From positions 1 to 36,055 of the forward strand of contig CAOKIU010000018.1 in NCBI GenBank assembly GCA_948468595.1: DNA of 36,055 bases, in the 5' to 3' direction. The translations under genes were made by a program, and so were the position numbers. The notes beneath the pieces are model-generated. The model was not told where the DNA came from. It saw nothing but the letters and a program-made list of their open reading frames with translations, and did no database searches. Below are positions 23,492-31,172 of the stretch, in pieces (the first letter of the stretch is position 1; every line of letters starts with the position of its first letter). Source of the DNA: an uncultured Christensenella sp. (GTDB lineage: Bacteria; Bacillota; Clostridia; Christensenellales; UBA1750).

Positions 23492-24190
23492 TCACCTCCT
23501 ATCCAATACGATACGCACAGCCTCGCCCGCCAGTGTCAATCCCGCGCTGGGCGGAACAAAGGAAATGGAGGCCGGCGTGTGTCCACCCTGTTCGTCCGGC
23601 GGCGCCTTGCAGGGCAATTCGCTGGAGACGCATACCTTCAGGTGCGTCACGCCGTGCGCCTTGAGCCGCCTGCGCATCGCCCGCGCCAAGGGATCGCCGC
23701 TCGTCTTGGACAGATCCTGAATGGAGAACCCCGACGGACTGAGTTTATTGCCCGTTCCCATGCAGGAGAGAAGCTCTATGCCCCGCTTGACGCAGTGGAG
23801 GGCCAACGCCTCCTTGGCGGCCACATCGTCGATGGCGTCAATGACCACATCCATGCCCGCGCATAGATCGGGTATGTTGTCCGCCGTCGCGCGCACACTG
23901 CATAGCTCCAAATCGATCTCCCGGTTATACCGGCGGATCATGCGCTCGGCAGCCAGCGTCTTGGGCAAGCCGATGGTCTCCCAATCGGCCACCATTTGGC
24001 GGTTAAGGTTGCTCTCGGCCACCTCGTCGCAGTCGATGAGGCGCAGCGCGCCCACGCCGCAACGGGATAGGGCCCACGCCGCCGCGCCGCCCACGCCGCC
24101 CAACCCAAATACGGCAACGCGCGCGCCGGCGAGCTTGCGCATTCCCTCCGCGCCGATCAAACGCTCCGTCCGCGCATGGACCATGGACAT
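23492..24190 (-). CDS. tcdA: tRNA threonylcarbamoyladenosine dehydratase (TcdA/CsdL-like E1 fold)
   Basis: 232-residue member of the ThiF/MoeB/HesA superfamily. ATP-binding 'VFGLGGVGGAAAWALSRCGVG' at about 27-47 and 'LIDCDEVAESNLNRQ' (Asp, Asn, Arg) are the adenylation motifs; 'DVVIDAIDDVAAKEAL' is the following Rossmann element. TcdA converts t6A37 of tRNAs to the cyclic ct6A form with ATP. The C-terminal 'GTGNKLSPSGFSIQDLSKTSGDPLARAMRRRLK' matches TcdA rather than MoeB, and the zinc Cys pairs of MoeB are absent. ATG 24190 with AGGGGGAAG upstream. First gene of the unit with rseC and trxA. Confidence 0.88.
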   Translation of the reverse strand: MSMVHARTERLIGAEGMRKLAGARVAVFGLGGVGGAAAWALSRCGVGALRLIDCDEVAESNLNRQMVADWETIGLPKTLAAERMIRRYNREIDLELCSVRATADNIPDLCAGMDVVIDAIDDVAAKEALALHCVKRGIELLSCMGTGNKLSPSGFSIQDLSKTSGDPLARAMRRRLKAHGVTHLKVCVSSELPCKAPPDEQGGHTPASISFVPPSAGLTLAGEAVRIVLDRR

Positions 24191-24206
24191 CGCTTCTTCC
24201 CCCTTT

Positions 24207-24236
24207 ATAGTACCCTATATCGCACGCCCTAAACAA
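24207..24236 (-). promoter_or_regulatory. Promoter of the tcdA-rseC-trxA unit
   Basis: Minus strand TTGTTT (24236-24231), 18 bp, TACTAT (24212-24207), about 15-20 nt before ATG 24190, giving a very short leader that still holds the ribosome site. Confidence 0.45.
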
Positions 24237-24259
24237 AGAGCGAAGAAATTGGCTTTTCT

Positions 24260-24781
24260 TTATAAGTCGTAAAGATTGAGGAGCACGCGGTCCTGCTGCT
24301 GCGCCATGCGCACGGTCTGTCCCGTGCCGCTGTGAATATCGTGGCTCCAGTACGCCACCACGTACATTGCATGCGCCACCAGGAAAGCGTTGCGCCTGCG
24401 AAAGGCGTCCATTCCCCGCTGGGATGAGACGACAAATTGATCCTGCGCGCATTGCAGCACCTCCCGGTGCGTGCGGCGCCACCGCTCCTGCTTTAAGTCC
24501 CAAGCATGCTGGGGATAGGGCAGCACGGCGATGAGCGCGACCTCCTCCGGGACCTCCCCTCGGCGCTTGAGGTCCAAAAGCCGCTGCGCCGCAAACAGGT
24601 CGAATCCCATGGCCATGCCGCACAGGAAGACGCGCACGCCGTGCTGCGCGCAGAGAAGCCGGATGGCGTCCTCCGCCCGCTCTGCCAGGCGCTCCGTGCG
24701 CGCCTCCCCGGGCGCGAAGAGCAGGCCGTCTCTGCGCGGGCGGTGCCCGGTAAAGCACGCGATGCGCGAAATATCCTCCAT
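24260..24781 (-). CDS. DUF1273/YpsA-like SLOG-fold protein
   Basis: 173-residue Rossmann-like SLOG superfamily protein. The N-terminal 'IACFTGHRP' motif is diagnostic of the YpsA/DUF1273 group; 'VRVFLCGMAMGFDLFAAQRLLDLK' and 'LIAVLPYPQHAWDLKQERWRR' match the later family blocks. The C-terminal 'MYVVAYWSHDIHSGTGQTVRMAQ' carries the Gly-Thr loop expected to bind a nucleotide-like ligand. YpsA of B. subtilis influences cell division and stress resistance; ligand is unknown. Start is ATG 24781, since the upstream ATG pair at 24814 lies at the predicted transcription start. No signal peptide. Confidence 0.82.
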   Translation of the reverse strand: MEDISRIACFTGHRPRRDGLLFAPGEARTERLAERAEDAIRLLCAQHGVRVFLCGMAMGFDLFAAQRLLDLKRRGEVPEEVALIAVLPYPQHAWDLKQERWRRTHREVLQCAQDQFVVSSQRGMDAFRRRNAFLVAHAMYVVAYWSHDIHSGTGQTVRMAQQQDRVLLNLYDL

Positions 24782-24815
24782 CCGCTCGCCCCCGCTCTTT
24801 TCCGAATTCATCATC

Positions 24816-24844
24816 AGTATAGCATTTCCCGCCCCGCTTTTAAA
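24816..24844 (-). promoter_or_regulatory. Promoter of the SLOG-fold gene
   Basis: Minus strand TTTAAA (24844-24839), 17 bp, TATACT (24821-24816), about 30 nt before ATG 24781. Confidence 0.45.
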
Positions 24845-24883
24845 GGACGCAGCGGCAAAAATTTACAGCTAGTCCACAAAAAA

Positions 24884-24919
24884 GGAACCTGGCGCGCAAT
24901 ATGCCGCGCGCCAGGTTCC
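24884..24919 (-). terminator. Intrinsic terminator of the MscS gene
   Basis: GGAACCTGGCGCGC pairs with GCGCGCCAGGTTCC (14 bp) across an 8-nt loop. On the minus strand the stem is followed by a seven-T run and then GTGG. Confidence 0.9.
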
Positions 24920-24929
24920 CTTTGCCGCG

Positions 24930-25757
24930 TCAATCTTCCTTGATGATGTGTACATCCATCTGATTGTACGGGATGTTGATGCCGTTTTGATCAAAGGCGG
25001 CCTTGACCTCCTTTAAGAAGGCAAAGTTGAGGTTCCACAAATCCGCCGATTTGCACCAAACGCGCATGGTGATCTTCACGGCGCTGTCCAGATAATCGGT
25101 GACCATGACAAACGGCTCAGCGGGCTGGCGAAGGATCGCGTCGCCCTTGGCATCGATGATTCCTCTAATCAGCTCGATGGCGCGGTCCGCGTCGTCACGA
25201 TAGCCAATGGTAAAGTTCATGTCCAACCGGCGGGTATCCTCCGCGGAGAAGTTGGTCACAGTGCCGGTGGTGACGCTGTTATTGGGGATGATGATATGGC
25301 GGTTATCGAACGTCTTGAGCTTCGTGGTCATCAGGCCGATTTCCATTACAGACCCCGATTGCCCCCCAATATCCACAAAGTCGCCCACTTTAAAGGGCGC
25401 GTTGGCCAGGATCAGCACGCCGCTGGCGAAATTCGAGAGGCTGTCCTTGAGCGCCAGGCCAATGGCGACGCCCGCCGTGCCAATGGCCGTGACCAGCGAG
25501 GTTGTGGGGATGCCCAGCATGGACAGGGCGATGACGATGAGGAAGACATAGCACACGATCTTGATGCAGGAGAGGATGAACGCATGCAGCGTCACGCTGA
25601 CCTTGCTCCTGCCAAGGCAGGTCTTGCTGAACTTGAGCAGCCACTTGGTCAAAAGCAGGCCGGCCAGCAGCACCAGCAGCGCCTTGACAACGAGCCAGAG
25701 CAGGGAACCAATCGTAGCTAGCATCGCGCCCCAGGTTAGGTTGGGTAGAACACTCAT
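24930..25757 (-). CDS. mscS: Small-conductance mechanosensitive channel (MscS)
   Basis: 275-residue MscS family channel that opens under membrane tension and releases osmolytes on hypo-osmotic shock. Three membrane helices at about 10-38, 60-84 and 88-112. The pore helix TM3 'AIGTAGVAIGLALKDSLSNFASGVLIL' has the Gly/Ala packing pattern and the Asn/Phe kink typical of the family. 'FKVGDFVDIGGQSGSVMEIGLMTTKLKTFDNRHIIIPNN' is the beta-domain signature. Length equals the E. coli-type channel. ATG 25757 has AGGAGGAAGG upstream. Monocistronic, with a strong terminator. Confidence 0.95.
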   Translation of the reverse strand: MSVLPNLTWGAMLATIGSLLWLVVKALLVLLAGLLLTKWLLKFSKTCLGRSKVSVTLHAFILSCIKIVCYVFLIVIALSMLGIPTTSLVTAIGTAGVAIGLALKDSLSNFASGVLILANAPFKVGDFVDIGGQSGSVMEIGLMTTKLKTFDNRHIIIPNNSVTTGTVTNFSAEDTRRLDMNFTIGYRDDADRAIELIRGIIDAKGDAILRQPAEPFVMVTDYLDSAVKITMRVWCKSADLWNLNFAFLKEVKAAFDQNGINIPYNQMDVHIIKED

Positions 25758-26004
25758 GTTAGATCCTTCCTCCTAAAGTAGTTTTCTGTTCACTAGACGC
25801 ATTGAAATTCTCTTTCTTCTTTTCATTTGGAACAAGGCGGAATTGATCGATTACTAGACCCGCCACTTCATCGTGGCTTACGGCTTAAATTGGAGTTATC
25901 CATCTTTATATGGCTTTTAAACCAGATCTCGTTTGCCTCTGAATTAAGCCTATGATTTTCCGCATCGCTCAATAGATTGGCCTTACTCCCTTCAACATTC
26001 CGGC
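25758..26004. other. Intergenic 247 nt, AT-rich, no gene seen
   Basis: The gap lies between the end of the LCP gene and the MscS start, both on the minus strand. It holds the MscS ribosome site and probably its promoter, but I could not find a convincing -35/-10 pair. A weak CCAC/GTGG stem at about 25865-25885 is the only structure. No coding frame of useful length. Confidence 0.5.
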
Positions 26005-27351
26005 TTACGCATCCGGAAGCAAAGCGCGCACTTTCGACATGGCCGAGCGCATTTCCGAGGCGTTCTGATTGGCCATCGCGTCCTTCAGGCGCGCATAGGC
26101 GACGGCGACCTCCGCGTCGGAAAGGTCCGCATAGGCGTCCATGTAGTCGAGCATGTCCCCCGCCTCCATGGTCAGGGTGAGCAGCTTTTCCTGATCCGCC
26201 TCGTCATCCGCGCCCCCCTCCGGCGCGTCTTCTCCCTCGCCGGGAACCGTGCCCTCTTGCTCGGCCACGCGGGCTTGAATGGCCTCCAGCGTAATCGCCT
26301 CGTCAAACGGGCCGTCGATGCCGAAGACCTCCTGAACGAGCTTGTTCTTCTTCTGCTGGTTGATAATGTAATACGAGGTGGAGCCCACGTACTGCCCATT
26401 GCCGGGGATGGTGTGTCGCTGAATCTGATCCATGGACAAATCCTTGGCGAAATAGGCCAAGGTGGCGATTTGCATCACGTCCAAGTTGGTATCGATGTTC
26501 TCCTGCACCGCGGTATAGATTTGCGGAATGTTCTTGACCTGATTGGTGTTGAGCATCGTCTCAAAAATGGTAAAGAGCATTTTCTGCTGCCGCTCGACGC
26601 GGTCCACGTCTCCCCTGCCGCCCTTGCGGAAGCGGCAGTAGTCCAGCACCTTCTGCCCGTCCATGTGCTGCATTCCCTTTTCCGTAGGGCGCCCGCACAT
26701 GGTAAAGGCAATATCCACGTCATAATCCACGCCGCCCATGGCGTTGACCACGTCCTTGACCACGTTCATGCCAAAGCCCACATAGTAATCGATCTTGACG
26801 CCTAAAAGGTCGGAGACGGTGTTCATCGAATAAGCATAGCCGTCCTTGTCCGCGCCGCCGCCAAAGACGAAGGCCGCGTTGATCTTGTTAAACCGGGTTC
26901 CCTTGTTGATGCGCATATAGCTATCGCGCGGGATGGAGATCATGTCCACAGCCTTGTTGTCAAAATCCACCGTCACCAGGATCATGGTGTCGGTGCGGAA
27001 GTTGAGTCCCGCTTCCACGCGCTCAATGCTGCTGTCCGCGCCCAACAACAGGATGTTGATGCGCTTCTTTTCAAACTGATAGTCCGGCGGGGTCATTTCC
27101 GGCTCAGGGGTTGGGGTGAGCGCCGGCGTTGCGGTCGGTTCTCCGTCCGCCTCCTTTGTGGGCTCCAGCGTAGGCGGCACAGTCGCGGTCGCCGCCAGCG
27201 TCACCTCCCCGCTCTCTCTCAGCTCGGAAAAGGCGTTTTCCGGATTGGATATGTGCGAAATAAACCAGATTCCGCCGCCCAGCGCGCAGACTAAAACCAC
27301 CAGAATTGTTATGAGCGCTATTTGCAGTGCTCTATGCTTCTTCTTTGCCAA
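26005..27351 (-). CDS. LytR-CpsA-Psr (LCP) family cell-wall glycopolymer ligase (TTG start)
   Basis: 448-residue LCP protein, which transfers undecaprenyl-linked glycopolymers (teichoic acid or capsule) to peptidoglycan outside the membrane. Single N-terminal membrane anchor at about 9-31; a Thr/Pro/Glu linker at 55-90; LCP domain at about 97-255 with 'INILLLGAD', 'RTDTMILVTVD', 'SIPRDSYM' and later 'CRFRKGGRGDVDRVERQQ' (lipid-phosphate-binding Arg residues). A C-terminal tail of about 110 residues is acidic. TTG 27351 is used because GGAGGTG lies 8 nt upstream and no ATG is in register. A weak TATTAT box at 27370-27375 may serve as -10. Transcribed alone. Confidence 0.9.
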   Translation of the reverse strand: MAKKKHRALQIALITILVVLVCALGGGIWFISHISNPENAFSELRESGEVTLAATATVPPTLEPTKEADGEPTATPALTPTPEPEMTPPDYQFEKKRINILLLGADSSIERVEAGLNFRTDTMILVTVDFDNKAVDMISIPRDSYMRINKGTRFNKINAAFVFGGGADKDGYAYSMNTVSDLLGVKIDYYVGFGMNVVKDVVNAMGGVDYDVDIAFTMCGRPTEKGMQHMDGQKVLDYCRFRKGGRGDVDRVERQQKMLFTIFETMLNTNQVKNIPQIYTAVQENIDTNLDVMQIATLAYFAKDLSMDQIQRHTIPGNGQYVGSTSYYIINQQKKNKLVQEVFGIDGPFDEAITLEAIQARVAEQEGTVPGEGEDAPEGGADDEADQEKLLTLTMEAGDMLDYMDAYADLSDAEVAVAYARLKDAMANQNASEMRSAMSKVRALLPDA

Positions 27352-27417
27352 AGTTCACACCTCCGCTACATAATACGACATCTTTTTTAATTCGTTTCCA
27401 ATTTCTCAAAATCCTTT

Positions 27418-27446
27418 TTGAAAATCCCTCCAATGCGTGTTATAAT
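27418..27446 (+). promoter_or_regulatory. Strong sigma-A promoter of the eight-Cys small protein
   Basis: TTGAAA (27418-27423), 17 bp, TATAAT (27441-27446). The start lies near 27453, 28 nt before the ATG; TTAGGAGG sits at 27463-27470. Confidence 0.8.
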
Positions 27447-27479
27447 AAGTCAGGCAAAAATTTTAGGAGGGATTGGCCC

Positions 27480-27638
27480 ATGGATAAAAAGCAAGGCAAG
27501 GACGGGAAATTCGAAACGTGCAGCGCGCTTTGCCCCAAGTGCGGCAGCGATCTGTACATCATGGAGAGCGGCTGTGTATGTAAAAATGCCAAATGCGGCT
27601 GGTCCTGCAACAAGTGCAAGGCAGAAGATCAGCCCTGA
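27480..27638 (+). CDS. 52-residue protein with eight cysteines (zinc-ribbon-like)
   Basis: Tiny protein with eight cysteines at 14, 18, 21, 32, 34, 39, 43 and 46, spaced C-x3-C-x2-C, then C-x-C-x4-C-x3-C-x2-C. It contains a typical 'CPKCGSDLY' knuckle and a 'CGWSCNKCK' end. Eight Cys in 52 residues suggests two structural zinc sites or a small iron-sulfur or metal-storage role. A strong sigma-A promoter and a perfect TTAGGAGG site indicate that it is real and well expressed. Its stop overlaps the 3' end of the convergent radical SAM gene by 10 nt. No family recognised with certainty. Start at ATG 27480. Confidence 0.75.
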   Translation: MDKKQGKDGKFETCSALCPKCGSDLYIMESGCVCKNAKCGWSCNKCKAEDQP

Positions 27639-29248
27639 TTGAGAACGCTAACCGCGTCCTTTGCATAATCAAAGAGCAGCACCTGCTCCCGGCGCTGACC
27701 GGTTACCACGTCGTAGGCAAAGCGCTCCGCCTCAAGGCCGCGCCGCTGCGCCGCGCTGTGGGTCAAGGCGCGCAGCGTCCGATTGGAAAAATCTCGCTCG
27801 TCGTTCATAAAAGATGGACGCACGAGCCTTTTTTGTTTGCGCAGCCAATCGTAGCGAAGCCGGTTCTCCAACAGCGCTATATCCCCTGCCCGCGGCGCCA
27901 GCGCGCGATACAGATGTTCCACGCGCGCGATCTCCCCCTGGCCCGCGTCAAAAAAGCCCGCCGCGCGCAGGCTCCGCGCCAAATCCTCAAAATCCGAATA
28001 AGAGGTTAGATAGCTCCTTTGCGTGATGGGGAAGGCGTGCGCGTTGTAATAGATCTCCACCGCCTCCTCCACATCCTTAAGCGCGCTAAGTTCCGCATAG
28101 CTCATGCTGCTTGCGATCACCTCATAGGGTGCATCCGGGCAATAGGTCCCCGCGCCCGCGTCAAAGTCCGCGCGCAGGGCCGAGCCATGCAGCAGTTTTA
28201 GGAAGCCCAACTGCACCCGATGGGGGCGCAGGGCCAGCACCGCGTCAAAGGAGGCCGCAAAATCCGCCAAGCGATCCCCTGGCAGCCCAGCGATGAGGTC
28301 CACATGGATCTGGATGTTTCCCGCGGCAACCAAGGTCCTGACCGCATGGGCGATCTTTTCAAAGTCCAGCCGGCGCCCAATGCCCGCCAGCGTCTTTTCC
28401 GAGGTGGTCTGCACGCCCACCTCCAATTGAAACAGCCCCTTGGGCGCCCGCGCGAGCAGCGCCAGGTCCTCCTCCTGCAAGAGGTTAGCGGCAATTTCAA
28501 AGTGATAGGTCGCGCCCTGTCCACGCTCCATGAGCGCCTGCCAAATGCTTCGCGCCCGCTGCCGGTCGTAGTTGAAGGTGCGGTCCACAAGCTTGACGAT
28601 CCTTGCCCCCGCGTCTCGCAGGTGCAATAGCCGGCGCACGGCCTCCTGTGCCGGGAGCGCGCGCAGGCCCTCAATCGCGGAGGAAAGGCAGTAGCTGCAA
28701 GCATAGGGGCAGCCGCGCACGGTTTCGATGGTCCACAGCTTGTGCGGGTCCAGCGCGGTTTCCGCTTCATAGACGTCCATCCATTGCGCCGCCTCCAGCA
28801 TGGGGGCGATTCCGCCGTCCTGCCGGCGGGTGGCGATGCCCGGGCCGCACGGCAGCTCGCCCCGCTCCATGGCCCGCAGCGCGCAGGGCAGCGCCTGCTC
28901 TCCCTCGCCGCGCAGCACCGCAAGAACCGCCGGGTTGTCCGCAAGGCGGCGCTGCGGATCGTAGGTCACCTCCGGTCCGCCCCACAGAACGCGCACGCCC
29001 GGCATCGCCAGCTTGAGCGCCCGCGTCACGCGCTCCACAAGGGTGATGTTCCAGATGTAACAGCTAAAGCCCACCACATCCGGCTGTCTTCTGAAGATTT
29101 CGCGCACGATGCTCTCCGCACTATGGTTGATGTCGCATTCGTAGATCTCGGCGTCCAGTTTTGCCGCGCGGCAGGCCAAAAAGAGCTGGCGAACCGCCAG
29201 CCCTGGGTGGATATCGCGCGCGTTGATGGCAACCAACAGTGTCCTCAT
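27629..29248 (-). CDS. B12-binding domain radical SAM protein (DUF4080 type)
   Basis: 539-residue enzyme. Residues about 1-125 form a B12-binding-like Rossmann domain ('LLVAINARDIHPGLAVRQL', 'PDVVGFSCYIWN', 'VLWGGPEVTYDP'). The radical SAM core follows, with the [4Fe-4S] ligands Cys180, Cys184, Cys187 in 'GCPYACSYC'. The C-terminal third is DUF4080-like. B12-radical SAM enzymes often methylate unactivated carbons or rearrange bonds; the substrate is unknown. Start ATG 29248 follows AAGGAGG. It is 22 nt after hisF, the last gene of the glnA operon. It converges on the eight-Cys gene. Confidence 0.88.
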   Translation of the reverse strand: MRTLLVAINARDIHPGLAVRQLFLACRAAKLDAEIYECDINHSAESIVREIFRRQPDVVGFSCYIWNITLVERVTRALKLAMPGVRVLWGGPEVTYDPQRRLADNPAVLAVLRGEGEQALPCALRAMERGELPCGPGIATRRQDGGIAPMLEAAQWMDVYEAETALDPHKLWTIETVRGCPYACSYCLSSAIEGLRALPAQEAVRRLLHLRDAGARIVKLVDRTFNYDRQRARSIWQALMERGQGATYHFEIAANLLQEEDLALLARAPKGLFQLEVGVQTTSEKTLAGIGRRLDFEKIAHAVRTLVAAGNIQIHVDLIAGLPGDRLADFAASFDAVLALRPHRVQLGFLKLLHGSALRADFDAGAGTYCPDAPYEVIASSMSYAELSALKDVEEAVEIYYNAHAFPITQRSYLTSYSDFEDLARSLRAAGFFDAGQGEIARVEHLYRALAPRAGDIALLENRLRYDWLRKQKRLVRPSFMNDERDFSNRTLRALTHSAAQRRGLEAERFAYDVVTGQRREQVLLFDYAKDAVSVLNQG

Positions 29249-29270
29249 AAAAGGCTCCTCCTTGCGCGGA

Positions 29271-30026
29271 TCACAGCCGCACGGGGATGCCGCGCGCGGC
29301 CAGGCCGCGCTTGACCTGCGCAATCTCCAGCTCCTTATAGTGGAACAGAGAAGAGGCCAGCGCCGCGTCCGCGCCGCCCACGGTCAGCGCCTGAACGAAG
29401 TCCTCCACGGCGCCCGCCCCGCCCGACGCGATGACGGGCACCTCAACCGCCTCACTCACCGCGCGCGTCAGCTTCAGGTCAAAGCCCGCCTTGGTTCCGT
29501 CCGCGTCCATGGAGGTCAGCAGGATCTCCCCTGCGCCCATGGCGGTCACCCGCCGCGCCCACGCCACGGCGTCAAGCCCCGCCGGCCTCCGGCCGCCGTG
29601 GGTGTAGACCTCGAAAAACCGGCCGTTCCACTTGGCGTCAATGGCCACCACCACGCACTGGGAGCCAAACTTCTTCGCCGCTTCCTCAATGATTTCCGGC
29701 CGCTCCACGGCAAAGGAGTTGACGCTCACCTTCTCCGCGCCCGCGTGGAGCAGGTTGGAGTAATCCTCCAGGGAGCGAATGCCGCCGCCCACCGTGAAGG
29801 GAATAAAGATCGTCCGGGCCACGGCGCGCACGGTATCCAGCAGGATGGCGCGGTCCTCATGGGAGGCCGTGATGTCCAGCAGGACGAGCTCATCCGCGCC
29901 CGCCTCGTCGTAGGTAAGGGCGCACTCCACCGGGTCTCCCGCATCGGCAAGGTTCTTAAAATGAACGCCCTTGACCACGCGCCCCTTCTCCACGTCCAGG
30001 CAGGGGATGATTCTCTTTGCCAGCAT
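29271..30026 (-). CDS. hisF: Imidazole glycerol phosphate synthase cyclase subunit
   Basis: 251-residue (beta/alpha)8 barrel that, with HisH ammonia, converts PRFAR to imidazole glycerol phosphate and AICAR in histidine synthesis. Catalytic Asp11 in 'IPCLDVEKG' and the second Asp in 'VAIDAKWNG' are intact, as are the phosphate loops 'GGGIRS' and 'ASGGAG'. Start ATG 30026 follows AAGGAGG by 9 nt. HisH lies 47 nt upstream. No other histidine genes are in the window; HisH and HisF here follow glnA, so the operon joins glutamine supply to a glutamine-using enzyme. Confidence 0.97.
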   Translation of the reverse strand: MLAKRIIPCLDVEKGRVVKGVHFKNLADAGDPVECALTYDEAGADELVLLDITASHEDRAILLDTVRAVARTIFIPFTVGGGIRSLEDYSNLLHAGAEKVSVNSFAVERPEIIEEAAKKFGSQCVVVAIDAKWNGRFFEVYTHGGRRPAGLDAVAWARRVTAMGAGEILLTSMDADGTKAGFDLKLTRAVSEAVEVPVIASGGAGAVEDFVQALTVGGADAALASSLFHYKELEIAQVKRGLAARGIPVRL

Positions 30027-30073
30027 AATCGCATTCCTCCTTCGCGCTCAGGGGCGCTATTTGTGCAATGTGC

Positions 30074-30682
30074 TCATCCTAACGCGGCGAAGTTCTTCAG
30101 CAGGCGCAGGCCGTTTTCGCCGCTCTTTTCGGGGTGGAACTGCACCGCCCATAGGTTGCCGCGCCGCACGGCGACGTCCATGGGCACGCCGTACTCCACC
30201 CGCGCCAGCACCGTATCCTCCTGCGCCGCCTGGGCGTAGTAGGAGTGCACAAAGTACAGGTAGGGCTTGTCCGGCAATCCCGCAAAGAGGGGGTCCTCCC
30301 GCACAATCTCCAACTGATTCCAGCCCATATGCGGCACCTTGCGCCCTTGGCCGGCGGGAATGCGCTTCACCTCGCCGGGCATCACGCCCAATCCGCGCGC
30401 GTCCGGGCTTTCCTGGCTGTGCGCAAAGAGGAGCTGCAAACCCACGCAAACGCCCAGAAAGGGCCGTCCCGTCTCGAAAAAGCGGAACAGCGCCTCCTGC
30501 GCGCCGCTCGCGGCGAGCTGGCTGGCCGCGTCGCCAAAGGCGCCCACGCCAGGAAGGATCACCGCGTCGGCGGCGAGAATCTCCCCCGCATCCCGGGTCA
30601 GCTTGGCGCGCCGGCCGATATGGTCCAGCGCATTGATGACGCTGCGCACGTTGCCCGCGCCGTAATCCACCACCGCTATCAT
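30074..30682 (-). CDS. hisH: Imidazole glycerol phosphate synthase glutaminase subunit
   Basis: 202-residue class I glutamine amidotransferase that frees ammonia from glutamine for HisF. Catalytic triad: Cys79 in 'LGVCVGLQLL', His183 and Glu185 in 'VQFHPEKS'. N-terminal 'VVDYGAGNVRSV' is the HisH signature. The ATG at 30682 directly follows the ANTAR gene's TAG, and its ribosome site (GGGGAGGA) lies inside that gene, so translation is coupled. Confidence 0.97.
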   Translation of the reverse strand: MIAVVDYGAGNVRSVINALDHIGRRAKLTRDAGEILAADAVILPGVGAFGDAASQLAASGAQEALFRFFETGRPFLGVCVGLQLLFAHSQESPDARGLGVMPGEVKRIPAGQGRKVPHMGWNQLEIVREDPLFAGLPDKPYLYFVHSYYAQAAQEDTVLARVEYGVPMDVAVRRGNLWAVQFHPEKSGENGLRLLKNFAALG

Positions 30683-31159
30683 CTAATCTTCCTCCCCGTA
30701 TTTCCGTAACACTTCCCTGGCCGTCTGGTCCAAGGGTTTTCCCGTATCCATGGCCTGCCGCTGAAGCAGCCGGTGCGCGGCGGCCTCGCTCAGGCCCGCC
30801 TCCCGAATCAGCGCGCGCTTGGCACGCGCCAGGGCGGCGGCCCGCTCGCCAATCAGGCCGTAGACGCGCTCGGCAAGGCGCGAAGGGGTGAGCCCCTCGG
30901 GCAGGCGCTCCATCCCCTCCCCTTGCCTTTGGCCGGGCGCCAGCAAAAGCATGGGCTTGCCTTTGGGCAGCAGGCGCCGCAGGTCCCGCGCGGTCATATC
31001 CGCAAGGCGCGCGCCGCACACCACCAGGGTCACGGCCTCGCCCCTGCGGAGCACCGCGGCGCCGCTTGTAACGGCCACGGCGTGCATACCATGCCGCTTC
31101 AGGGCGGAGGCGATTTTTTCCGCCGCCTCCTGTCCGGCAAACGCCACGGCAATCAGCAT
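30683..31159 (-). CDS. ANTAR-domain RNA-binding regulator with pseudo-receiver
   Basis: 158-residue predicted antitermination regulator. N-terminal 1-100 resembles a CheY-like receiver, but the expected phospho-acceptor Asp at the end of strand 3 is Cys48 (VTLVVCGARL), so phosphorylation is unlikely. C-terminal 100-156 is ANTAR: 'ARAKRALIREAGLSEAAAHRLLQRQAMDTGKPLDQTAREVL'. ANTAR proteins stabilise paired hairpins in nascent RNA to prevent termination (EutV, NasR). In Clostridia ANTAR genes next to glnA are known. It is 13 nt after glnA and a terminator-like hairpin sits in the glnA leader, so it may control this operon. ATG 31159 follows AAGGAGG by 8 nt. Confidence 0.9.
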   Translation of the reverse strand: MLIAVAFAGQEAAEKIASALKRHGMHAVAVTSGAAVLRRGEAVTLVVCGARLADMTARDLRRLLPKGKPMLLLAPGQRQGEGMERLPEGLTPSRLAERVYGLIGERAAALARAKRALIREAGLSEAAAHRLLQRQAMDTGKPLDQTAREVLRKYGEED

Positions 31160-31172
31160 GGCCACGCCCTCC

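Noticed and set aside
24782..24814. Longer start for the SLOG-fold protein
   Set aside because: The ATG pair coincides with the predicted transcription start and lacks a ribosome site; the conserved motif begins after ATG 24781.
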